Shown: positions 11,278-20,480 of the stretch, piece by piece | Numbering within the stretch: the stretch's first letter is position 1 | How the letters are laid out: each line of letters begins with the position of its first letter | Assembly (NCBI RefSeq): GCF_052857255.1 | Contig: NC_135497.1 | Location: 348,456,799 to 348,520,798, forward strand | Source: Amblyomma americanum | Taxonomy: Eukaryota > Arthropoda > Arachnida > Ixodida > Ixodidae | Reading direction: 5' to 3' | Length of the DNA stretch: 64,000 nucleotides | The notes under the pieces: model-generated | What the model saw: only the letters and a program-made list of their open reading frames with translations | Told to the model about the DNA's origin: nothing | Database searches by the model: none | Program-made: the position numbers and the translations under genes

Positions 11278-14151
11278 TTGTTTCCCTCAGATTCTGCCAT
11301 GGATACACAATATGTTTCTCTGAATAACTTTGACACTTCTGTAGGCAAAGACTTTCACTCGTCCTTTAAAATATTTCATGCTAACATGCAATCTGCTCGA
11401 AATAAAAGCACGCCACTTGAGGTTCTTCTCAGTCAAATTAAGACCCAGTTTAATATACTCATGTTGACAGAAACATGGTATCGGCACGAAGATGAGGCAC
11501 TTTGTACGGCGGAATATCAGGCATGTAATCTCAACCGAAGTTACGGCAGAGGAGGCGGTGTTTCCATGCTGATAAGGAAGGACATAAAATACGAATTGCT
11601 GACAGCTTTCACGGAATCAACAACAGATTTTGAGGTATTGTCTTTACGTTGCAACAAGATGGTTCTTGTTGTGGTATATAGACCCCCCGAAGGAAACTTG
11701 CCAGTTTTCTTCGATTTTCTTGAGTCCCTTTTCTCTTACGTTAATGACTGCGAACTTGGCCTTGTTTGCGGGGGAGATTTCAACCTAAACATGCTTGAAA
11801 CAACTTCAGGTCGTATCAAAGAATTTAAGCTGTTGCTTGAAGCACAAAATATAAGAAACACCATTTACCTTGCAACACGAATTACATCCAGCACATCAAC
11901 ACTGCTTGACTTATTCTTAACTAATTACACAGCCAATAAAACTAAATCAGGTGTCCTTGTATGCGATCTCAGTGATCATCTTCCTATTTTTATATGTGTG
12001 AAGCCTCTAGAAAAGGGAAAAAAAGTAAATCGCGTAGTTACCTACCAGCAAATTTTACCAGCGCAATTAGACCAATTTCGGGATGAACTAAATAAGGAGG
12101 ACTGGTCACACGTTCTAGAATCAGATGATCCAAATGTTTCCTTCTGCTTATTCACAGATAGGTTCAATGAGCTTTACAGAAAACATTTTCCTTTCCGAAC
12201 TATTAGAGTGTCTAGGAAGATCAGGAAACCTTGGATAAACGATCACCTATGGTGTAAAATTAGAGTTAAGAATGACTTGTTCTATAGGTTTATACAGACC
12301 CGAGATATGGCTAAGCTGAAAGAATTTAAACAATATAGAAATTGTCTTAATAAAGAAATAAAGAAAGCTAAAAGTGCCTATTTTGAAAACTATTTTAATG
12401 CAATCAAGCATGACTGCAAGTCTACTTGGCGAAAACTCAATGATGTTCTTGGCCGTTCATCAATTTCGGGCTCGGTTAGCGAGCTAAAGATAAATGGCGC
12501 GACGGTATCTGGCCATGCCTTAGCGGATGCATTCAACGACCACTTTGCCAATTTACCTGTACCAGCATTACCTAATCATGATCATGCAAAGTCCCTCAAT
12601 AAAGAATATCCTAGTAGTATTTTCCTGAATCCTGTTACCCCCAATGAAGTGTACTTAACAATGATGCAACTAAAAAATTCAACCAGTTGTGATGTCCATG
12701 ACGTGAAAATCAAGCCCGTAAAGTATGTCCTCGATGTTATATCACCTATCCTGTCATACATTTTTAATTTGTGCATAAGCTCTGGAGTCTTTCCTAATGA
12801 CATGCAAATAGCAAAAGTACGAGCTATACACAAGAAAGGTGATCATAACAATCTTAATAACTATCGCCCAGTTTCTATTCTTCCCGTGTTTTCTAAAGGG
12901 TTAGAAAAACTTATTCTAATACGCTTTGAAACGTTTTTTTAAAAAATGAATAGCATAACTGATTCCCAGTACGGTTTTCGGAAATTTCGATCTACCCAAC
13001 TTGCCTTGCTTGACCAGAAAGAATACATTTTAACCAATATAGATAGTAAAAGGTATGTAGTAGGCATATTTCTGGATTTTACCAAGGCATTTGACTACCT
13101 CAACCGAAATCTCCTCCTCGAAAAATTAAAAAATTACGGTGTTCGCGGGCTACCATTTGAGCTAATTAAATCATACCTCTAAAATCGCGTACAATATGTT
13201 GAGCTAAATGGTTATTCTTCAAGCGTGACTTGTACTAAATCAGGAGTCCCGCAAGGAAGTATCTTGGGGCCATTTTTATTTAATATATACTTAAATGACA
13301 TTGTGAACGTGGATATGCAGACTAAGTTCGTCATCTATGCCGATGACACTAGCATTTTTTGTGCTTCCGATAAATGTACAGAATTGTTTAGCACTGCAAA
13401 TTCCGTGTTAGCTAAAGTAAGTGATTGGGCAAAACACAATGGACTAATAATTAATAGCCTGAAATCAAAAGCGATCGTTTTCCGCGCGAAATCAAGACTA
13501 GTTCCGTCTGAGTTAAGACTTAAGTTGAATGGTTCGGAGATAGATGTTGTCGACGAATTTAAAACACTAGGGGTTATTTTTACAGAAACGATGTCCTGGA
13601 ACAAGCACACAGAATATATAGCCTCAAAAATCGCGAGTGTAGTTGAGATTCTCCACAGAAACAAATATTTTCTACCGAAAAATGTCGTGATGCTTCTATA
13701 CAACTCTCTTTTTCTGTCTTACTTAAATTACTGCATACTCGTGTGGGGAACGACCACAATGACCGGTATCCAGAAACTTAGCAGACTACAGAGTAAGGCA
13801 GTAAGAGTCATTACACACTCTGCCCATGATTCTAATGTACAGCCATTATTCCACAAGCTGGGCCTATTACACATTAAAGAGATGTACAAGTACAACCTAT
13901 GTCTCGCATTAATTCGAGAAAGGAGGCAAAATAGCACAATCCTAACAAAATTAGCACAACTAGCCGTTAAAAGTTCGTCAGGTCACTTCACAAGAAATCC
14001 AGAATACTGGAAAGTTGGCTCCTGCAGAACAAATTACGCTGCACAAACCCTAAAACACCGCATTCCTTCGGTCTTAAACTCCTATTTGTCTGAAGATGTA
14101 GACATTTTAGCGCTGAATTCTACGCAGCGTAAGAATATTTTTCTTCAATAA
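11278..14151 (+). pseudogene. Nearly intact LINE ORF2 (APE endonuclease, RT)
   Basis: A single frame of about 957 codons is interrupted only by TAA at 12940-12942 and TAA at 13180-13182. EN motifs include FHANMQSARNK, TETWYRHEDE, VVYRPPEG, CGGDFNLNM, LLDLFLTN and LSDHLPIF. RT motifs include AIHKKGD, NYRPVSILPVFSKGLEKLI, GFRKFRSTQLALL, FLDFTKAFDYLNR (motif A), SGVPQGSILGPFLFNIYLND (motif B), FVIYADDTSIF (motif C, both Asp intact) and DEFKTLGVIF (thumb). The C-terminal region (SYLNYCILVWG, SRLQSKAVRVIT) is typical of CR1/Jockey-type ORF2 without RNase H. The first ATG lies at 11278, but 5' truncation means the natural start may be lost. Product would nick DNA and reverse transcribe LINE RNA; as read it is truncated. 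Confidence 0.88.
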
Positions 14152-14460
14152 AACGCAAACTGTATGTAACCGCTATTAATATTGTATAATTCATAGAGAT
14201 GTTCTGTTGTTAGTCGTGAAATCTGATGTATCACTTTTTCGGTAACCATGTTCAAATTCCATGTTCAATTAACCATGTTCAATGTACCTTCCTGAGATTT
14301 TTTATTATTTTTTATTATTATTTTTTTTTCATGTTTTGTTGCCATGTATTGTTACAATAGGCATTTCTTCATTTAGTCGTGTCAAAACGACTGTTCTTCT
14401 GACATGCTTTTTGTTGTTAAATGTTTGTCAAGTGCCACCTGTCGTTTTCATATAGGGGGG

Positions 14461-14499
14461 CGGGGACCAGTCAAGCTGCGGTTGCAGCTTTTAGCCCCG
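14461..14499 (+). other. 3' UTR stem-loop of inner LINE
   Basis: CGGGG (14461-14465) pairs with CCCCG (14495-14499), and AAGCTGC (14473-14479) pairs with GCAGCTT (14484-14490) around a GGTT loop. A stem-loop followed by a short tandem tail is known to be recognised by the RT of several CR1/L2-type LINEs. That role here is inferred from position only. Confidence 0.6.
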
Positions 14500-15445
14500 T
14501 CTCCCTCTATCTTTTTTTTGATGGAAAATAAAGTTTATCTTACCTTATCTTACCTGAACACGAAGTTTTTGGTGGCGTTATCACGTCTACCATAAGTGAC
14601 CACTTGCCTATTTTCTTACTCTCTGAAAAAACGATAAGGAAACATAGGGACGGAGCCGATATAATTAAAGCATTTCAAGAGAATAATGCAAAAACTTTGA
14701 ACACATTTCGCAGAAACCTTTGTGCAGTAAACTGGGAACCAGTGTATAGCTCCCTACCGCCGATGGCGCTTATGAAGTATTTCAGAGATTGTTCATTGAT
14801 GCTTACTCAAGTTCATTTCCAATGAAAACTTGCAAAAAAGAAGAAAAGTTCGAAAACCTTCGATCGATAACGATTGTTTGCAAATAATAAGAAAAAAAGA
14901 AAGGTTATTCACTAAGTTCTTGAGTTTTCTGTAAACTTGGTCACCAGCACACATTCCTCGGAGGCAACAAATGGAATGATTAGAAATCCACAAAGACTTT
15001 ACATTGACCCTACAATCGAGACTGAGGTCTGTGCCGTGTACCATTCACCGAAAAACAACTTTGCTTGTGATATTGATAATATCCAAATGAGGCCGGTAAA
15101 ATATGCACTAGACCTCATTTTGTCGCCGCTCACATACTTAGACAATATTTCCCTCTCAACAGGCACTTTCCCCAGGAAGATGCAAATCGCTAAGGTAGTC
15201 GCTATATTTAAAAAAGGGACAAAAATAATTTGTCAAACTATCGGCCAATTTCCATCTTGCCAGTTTTCTCGAAAGGGCTCGAAAAACTCATTCACACACG
15301 AATTACCAAGTTTGCAACTAAACATAATTTAATTATTCCCGCTCAGTTTGGCTTTAGAAAAGGAATGTCCACAGAATATGCTCTTTTGGCTCAAAAAGAA
15401 ATAATTTTGAACGCAATCGAAGAAAAATATGTAATTGCAGGTGTT

Positions 15446-16583
15446 TGTCAAGATATCATGGGTGGCTGTGGTGTTGGTTGGCGCCGAAGTTACAATTAAT
15501 CGGGCCAACCGTCCCACCACTGCACTCTCCGTAAGTCCGGAGGGGGAGGAGCGGCAAACTTCTCCACCCCGCGTGCGAAAGATTTTGATTCGACTGCTGA
15601 CCGGCGATAGGGGCCACGCCTGATTAGTCGCTGACCGGAGGCATGAGGCGTAGGCAAGTTCCGTAGCGAATTAATTTAATTAGGCAAACAACAACCAAGT
15701 ATTACAATATGCCCGACAAGGTAGCGCCGCACACTGCCGTGACGCAAATAACACAAGCACCAATTGTACACGTTAACACAACAATTAAGACAAAGAAAGA
15801 AACATCAGGGCGATTGCTATACAAAAATGTTCCGAGACGGAAATACAGTACAAAGGATTACAAGGAGAAACACAGAAAGCAAAAATACAAAGATAAGAGT
15901 TGAAGTGAGTGGTGAGAAACGATGGCTTAGCTGCGGAGAGGCAAGGTCCGGTCGCAGGGAGCGTCGGTCTGCGGTTGCTCGTCGCGGGGCTGATGGGGGC
16001 TTGCGGATACGGGCGAACTTGGGCCCCGCGTCTTCGGGACCACCGTCGCAGCGCTCTACGCGTCAGATATCCGCCTAGGCTCCTTGCCGACCACTTCCCT
16101 GGCTGACCTCACTCACGACCGCACGCACCGAAATCTCCAGACCAACTGCCAGCGCGCGACGTTCCCGTCGCCCCCTTCGCATGGCAAAGAATGAGAAAAA
16201 AAAACAACACAGGAAAAAAAAAGCCTCTTCAGGAGCCACGCACAGAGGAATGCAGCTCCCAAAAAGAAAAAAAAAAGAACACATGAAGGAATGTCGAAAG
16301 AATTCTTGCACAATGCCTTAATCCCACCAGGAGTCCTTGGGGCCGCGAACAGTGCAGGGGCATTCAATCCGCTTCTGCTGTTCCCAACATGTGCAAGCGC
16401 TTTCCACCTGTATGGCAACAATGTTAGGAGGAAAGGGAGTAGTTTTGAGTGACCCCTCCAGCGCTATGGTGAGAATGCCGTTCCCCCGAGGGGGAGGGGG
16501 AAAAAGTCGTCGACTCCGCTCCGCGACATGTTTCTGGGAAACAAAGGTCAAAGCTGGACAGGGAAGGCATGAACTTTGTGACA
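15446..16583. mobile_element. Solo LTR, 1138 bp
   Basis: The segment begins TGTCA and ends TGACA (perfect 5-bp inverted ends, TG...CA). The direct repeat GTGTT flanks it at 15441-15445 and 16584-16588. Removing it with one GTGTT copy restores the RT motif A region of the host LINE across the junction (...IAGV / YIDFSKAFD...). No pol or gag coding similarity is present inside, so it looks like a solo LTR left by recombination between two LTRs of an LTR retrotransposon; family and orientation are unknown. It is not similar to the LTRs at 34788-35162. Confidence 0.82.
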
Positions 16584-17876
16584 GTGTTTATATAGACTTC
16601 TCGAAGGCATTCGATAGCATAAATCATGTTACTTTGTTAAAAAAAACTGGAAGTATATGGAATACGTGGAATACCTCTCGAACTCTTAGTCTTACCTCGA
16701 AAACAGAATGCAGTGCATTTCCATGCAGGAAATTTTATCCTCTTGCCAACCAATAAAAGCATGTGTCCCCCAAGGAAGCACACTTGGCCCCCTAATATCT
16801 AACTTGTACATAAATGATATTACGAGTATTAGTTGCAACGCAGAATACGTAACGTATGCAGAGGACACGACAATATTGTTCGCCGTCGTTCCTATCATTC
16901 TCTTCGATCCCAAATAAACAACACTCTTGAAAAACTGGCCACCTGGAGTGCAACAAATTCTTTACAGATTAATGTGAATAGAACAAAGGTAATTATTTTC
17001 ACTACCAGACAAGCAGCCAGCGCTCCAGAGATGACGTCGACCTTAGGGGACGCAGATATAGAAACCGTAGATTCTGTCAAATGTCTTGTTGTCCACTTTC
17101 ACAAAATTATGTCCTGGGACACGCACGTTGACCACGTGACCACACAGATAGCAAAAGCTGCTGGGTCATAACTAAATATAAATCGCACTTACCGACGGCT
17201 GTTAAATTACACATTTACAATTCACTTTTCCTTTCACATGTTCACTACTGTCTCTTAGTGTGGGGCAAACAACAATTGCTAATTTAAATCGCATACATGT
17301 CCTACAGAAAAGAGCGATCGGCAGCATAGCAAATGTTCATTATCGTGAACACACGCCCGAACTTTTCATTAAATTTTACATTCTTTCCATCCATCATATG
17401 TACTCATTCTACCTTGCAAAGCGATATAAGTATGACTCGCATGAAATTCTCCGTGCACTTGCAAACTTTCCCCTCAAACATGAACGTACAATACACGCAC
17501 TAATCAAATTTGGAAAACTCCTTACTCACGTTTAAAACTTTCTGAGCAAATGCTCCGTCATGCCCTACCGACCCTACTAAACAACCTTCATTGTCAGGGA
17601 ATAAACATAAGCACCATTAAAAACAATATACTTAAGTCCTTCTTTGTAACCCGAGAGTGAGCGTGTATGAAATTGTTTCATGTATTTAGAAATTCTCTTC
17701 TCATTGTAAAATTGGTGTTATACCATGGCTGCCTTGTATATACTGACTTTTATTTGTGGCTCGAGAATGAGTGTATATTATTTTGTATTGCATATTATAC
17801 GTACTGACTGTTACACTTTCTAATGTTTAAAGATGTATATTTCTAAATCTTCCACTGTATATGCCTTGTAAATAGG

Positions 17877-17968
17877 GGGCTCGAAGCTCGTCAAGTGGAA
17901 ACTTCCACTTTTTTCTTCGAGCCCTCGTCCTCCGTTAACCTTTTTCTGAGGAAGAAATAAAATATTGG

Positions 17969-18010
<42 letters not shown>

Positions 18011-18011
18011 C
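17877..18011 (+). other. 3' stem-loop and (TTGA)n tail of outer LINE
   Basis: GGGCTCGAAG (17877-17886) pairs perfectly with CTTCGAGCCC (17915-17924), with a second helix AAGTGGAA/TTCCACTT nested inside (17893-17900, 17903-17910). About 40 bp downstream an AATAAA-like motif precedes ten tandem TTGA units. This is the 3' terminus expected for a LINE whose RT recognises a structured 3' end and adds microsatellite units. Confidence 0.65.
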
Positions 18012-18142
18012 ACTCTTTGCTCTCCCCTTTTTCAACTATCCTACATTCTGCACGGGGTAGCGATTATGGCTCGGCTTGAGCCAGTGGGCAGGCCTGTGTA
18101 CTTTCCTCTTCATTCTTCCTGTCAGCAACAGCAGCAGCAGCA
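18012..18142 (+). other. Extra 131 bp between LINE tail and target duplication, ending (CAG)n
   Basis: Between the (TTGA)n tail and the right copy of the target duplication lie 131 bp that are not part of the SINE. They end in GCAACAGCAGCAGCAGCAG. The position fits a 3' transduction (read-through of the source locus carried with the LINE), or a small independent insertion. No coding signal is visible. Confidence 0.5.
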
Positions 18143-18186
18143 GCTACTGATCCGGAGTACCCAGATTCGAACCAGACCGCGGCGGC
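18143..18186 (+). repeat. Ruka-like SINE, right part of the split copy
   Basis: GCTACTGATCCGGAGTACCC and the B-box region AGATTCGAACCAGACCGCGG continue the SINE that breaks off at 9311. After about 18186 the sequence switches to an unrelated minus-strand LINE, so the SINE is truncated on its right. Confidence 0.75.
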
Positions 18187-19731
18187 TCGTTCGGTCGAGA
18201 GAGGTCGCTATGGCAAGAATAAGGTGTGCGGCCGGCGTCGCCACGCCCTTTAGGTAGTGGCGGTATGCGACCTGGGGATCTGTGCAAATTTCAGTTACGT
18301 TTTTGCCAATGGTGGAGTAGGCCAGCGCAAGTGCGATGGCGGCTCCTTCCGCCTCTGCAGGTGAATTAGTTCGGATAGTGGCAGCGGCCCTCACTGTGCC
18401 GTCTTCAGAGGCTGCGGCTGCAGTGAAAATCCTACTTTAGAATTTTCTGCCACGTCGACATAAAGGATATCGGAGCGGTCGCTGTATGTTTTGTTGGAAT
18501 AGCTCGCTCCAGCCGGCCGACTATTCTGATGGAGGCTAGCGCTCATATTGCGCGGTCTGGTCTTTTGATATATGTGATCCTGCGTGCGCAGAGAAATCAT
18601 GTAAGGTGTAGGACTTGTTGGGGTGGGAACGGGAGGATTGAGACGTAGCTGTCGCAGTAGGCGTTGTCCTGTTTCCGTGCAAGTCAGGCGCACTAACTGA
18701 CCTATATTAATTCGCTCATGGTATTGTGGGTACCAGTGGCCAGGAGACGTTCCGTGCTCTCCGTCCGTGGAATACGTTGGGCGGAGGAGACAGCCATGCG
18801 TATTAGAGCTTCTGCCTTTTGTGTTTGGTTCTGAGTGAGAATGTGGTATGAGGGTGGTGGTATGTAATGCGGCTAATGGTTAATGCATTTGTCATATTGA
18901 GGGTCTCGCGTTCAGGCAGCCCATGATTGCGTGCTGCCACCCACCTGATTAGTGAAGCGACCTGTTTGGTCTGTCTTTGCAAGAGCATAAAGGTGGCGGT
19001 TGAATCGAGTGTGTTGCTAATGAGAAGGCCGAGAATCTTCACCTGAGACACATGAGCAATGGATTCCCGTACATGTGCAGTTCAATGGAATGGGGGCGGG
19101 GTCACTGGGGAGAGGTTTCAGCTGCAAGAGTTTCAATTTATTTGGAGAGAAACGGAGGCCTGTGTTTGCTAAATGGGTGGTGGTGATGTCTGTGGTATAT
19201 TGCACAATATCCTGGGCTGTTTCAAAGGATCCTCCCGTTTTCCAGAGGTTTATATCATCGGCGTAATGGCTGTGTGGAGCCTTGGGATAGCAGCAAGGGC
19301 CTTTGCCAGTGGCAAAAGGGCAATGTTAAGAATTAAAGGTGATTGGAATGCCCCTTGTGGGGTATCCCGGTTATGCAGGGGGAAAGGCAGGGCGGCAATA
19401 TCCCCAAGGTGGAGTTCCGCCGTGCATCCCTGAAGAAAGGCCCGAATATATTGCCATATGCGGGTGCGCCAGCCTGTGGGGCTAATGTCAAGATATGGTC
19501 ATGGCTTATTGTGTAGAAAGCCTTATGAATATCCACGGCCAGTATGGCCAGTATGTTTTGAACGGAAACCAAATTGAACGTTGTAGAGAAAGCCTGTTGT
19601 TTCTAGGAACGGTTGCAGGCGATCGAGAATGACGTGCTCGCAGAGCTTGCCGACACAGCTCGTTAAGGAGATGGGGCGAACATTTTGAAGGGTGAGAGTT
19701 TTGCCCGGTTTGGATATAAATCGGATGCTAG
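18187..19731 (-). pseudogene. RNase H-bearing LINE ORF2 remnant (RT to RNase H)
   Basis: On the minus strand 19777-19523 shows RT fingers (FISKPGKTLTLQNVRPISLT; LCEHVILDRLQPFLE; VQFGFR). Motif A follows near 19545-19520 (ILAVDIHKAFYTISHDHIL). Motif C YADDINLW is readable near 19255-19235, with the thumb at 19205-18803 (LRFSPNKLKLLQLKP, SQVKILGLLIS, ISRITYH). The RNase H region at 18394-18190 has SPAEAEGAAIALALAY and ICTDPQVAYRHY. The copy is cut off at about 18187 inside RNase H, next to the split SINE. Stops and frameshifts are frequent. It belongs to the I-like group by RNase H content; clade is inference. Confidence 0.7.
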
Positions 19732-19803
19732 CACTGACACCGCACAGCGCACGGGCGCCTTGGCGTTTCGTCTGCATCGAAACACAACCGCCGCGGTAGG
19801 GTT
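19732..19803 (-). repeat. Ruka-like SINE fragment
   Basis: GCACTGACACCGCACAGCGC, ACGGGCGCCTTGGCGTTTCG and ACAACCGCCGCGG match the middle of the full copy at 25690-25755 in the same (reverse) orientation. It abuts the 5' limit of the minus-strand LINE, so the two may share an insertion history. Confidence 0.6.
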
Positions 19804-20480
19804 AGAAATTTTCAGCGACTTCAACGCTTAACGTATCCATGAAAAACAGGCGTCCGCAAAACAATCCCCTAAGCACAGTTAATTCTGCACATTCAGCTGA
19901 CTCTGATGAGTAGCACACAAAACAGCACAGCACGCTGCTAATGGAACGGACTGATAAAAAAAATTTTGAAGACGCTTAAGCTTCTTCTTTAAGAGTGAGA
20001 CGTGACAGTGTGTTGAAGCGTTGCCAAGAAATGCACGGAACGCAATCGCCCGTTCGCCGCGAGACGTGGCTTGTTGGACAATTTAAGGAAAGGACGCCTG
20101 TCACACAATTATCGCTGTACACCCGTACCGCACCTTCAGGGAAGGAAAATCTCTTTCCTTTCGGTGCAGGTTCAGGTGTCCACCGAGATGTGCCATTTCT
20201 CGCTAACGGCCAACGCCGCCGACGCCGACGGCCCCGGCTTTTCTGCAACACGAGCTCCTTAACGCTGTAGCGTTAAAATTTGGAGCGGACACTTAAGCTC
20301 GAACTTAAGGGCATTGCGCGATAGCATGATGGGATCAGCTTTCCATTCTAAGCAGTTCGACACATTTTAACACATTTTTTAATGGTTTCAATTGATGAGT
20401 TCATCAAATACACGCTATAGATATTCCTCGTTAGTGTCATTAAGCAATGGCTTTTCGTTGCGAGAATTTGGACACTTTTG
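19804..20480. repeat. Unclassified interspersed repeat(s)
   Basis: No gene is visible. The interval 20140-20280 has CAGGTGTCCACCGAGATGTG, which resembles the 3' part of the Ruka-like subfamily at 58450-58480. It then has GGCCAACGCCGCCGACGCCG followed by GAGCTCCTTAACGCTGTAGC, resembling the tail of the SINE at 5579-5925 and the block near 51915-51945. It is probably a composite of SINE tails. Confidence 0.45.

Larger units (their letters stand above)
11231..14553 (+). mobile_element. CR1-like LINE (inner copy), nested, well preserved
   Basis: This 5'-truncated LINE starts just before its ORF2 and ends in a short tandem tail, (TTATCTTACC)n, at 14535-14553. CTGAACA flanks it on both sides (11224-11230 and 14554-14560), consistent with a 7-bp target-site duplication. 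The host ORF2 endonuclease is interrupted exactly there: the LLDVFELN side is left of it and the SDHLPIF side right. It is related to, but a different family from, the outer LINE: the protein motifs are similar while 3' UTR and tail sequence differ. It is clearly younger than its host. Confidence 0.85.
10581..17660 (+). pseudogene. LINE ORF2 of outer copy (EN-RT), split by two insertions
   Basis: ATG at 10581 opens a frame with the APE endonuclease start (FHLNIRSVCNK), then LRETWL. After a frameshift near 10890 come YRPPN and GGDFNID. The EN breaks at 11223-11230 where the inner LINE inserted, and resumes at 14554 with VITSTISDHLPIF. RT begins at 15230 (NYRPISILPVFSKGLEKLI; FGFRKGMSTEYALL) and breaks at 15445 at the solo LTR. 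It resumes at 16584 with VYIDFSKAFDSINH (motif A), VPQGSTLGPLISNLYINDI and YAEDTTILF. In motif C the first catalytic Asp of YADD is Glu (codon 16861-16863). The C-terminus ends at TGA 17658-17660 (LKSFFVTRE). It also contains ordinary frameshifts. Confidence 0.8.
9312..18142 (+). mobile_element. CR1-like LINE (outer copy), nearly full length, twice interrupted
   Basis: This element has a 5' UTR with a repeated unit (9481-9755), ORF1 (9843-10570), ORF2 (10581-17660, interrupted), a 3' stem-loop (17877-17924) and a (TTGA)n tail (about 17973-18011). Its left end at 9312 and the right boundary at 18142 are flanked by an exact 11-bp direct repeat GCTACTGATCC inside a SINE, good evidence for a target-site duplication. 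Two younger elements sit inside it: a second LINE at 11231-14553 and a solo LTR at 15446-16583. Without these and their duplications the element is about 4.35 kb. CR1-like assignment rests on RT motif style, microsatellite tail and 3' stem-loop; a Jockey/L2 relative is possible. Confidence 0.8.

Noticed and set aside
15708..16106. Short basic open frames inside the solo LTR
   Set aside because: No conserved motif, and the segment is bounded as an LTR by TG...CA ends and a target duplication.
17973..18011. CRISPR-like short direct repeats (TTGA)n
   Set aside because: A perfect 4-bp microsatellite with no spacers, at the 3' end of a LINE in a eukaryotic context.
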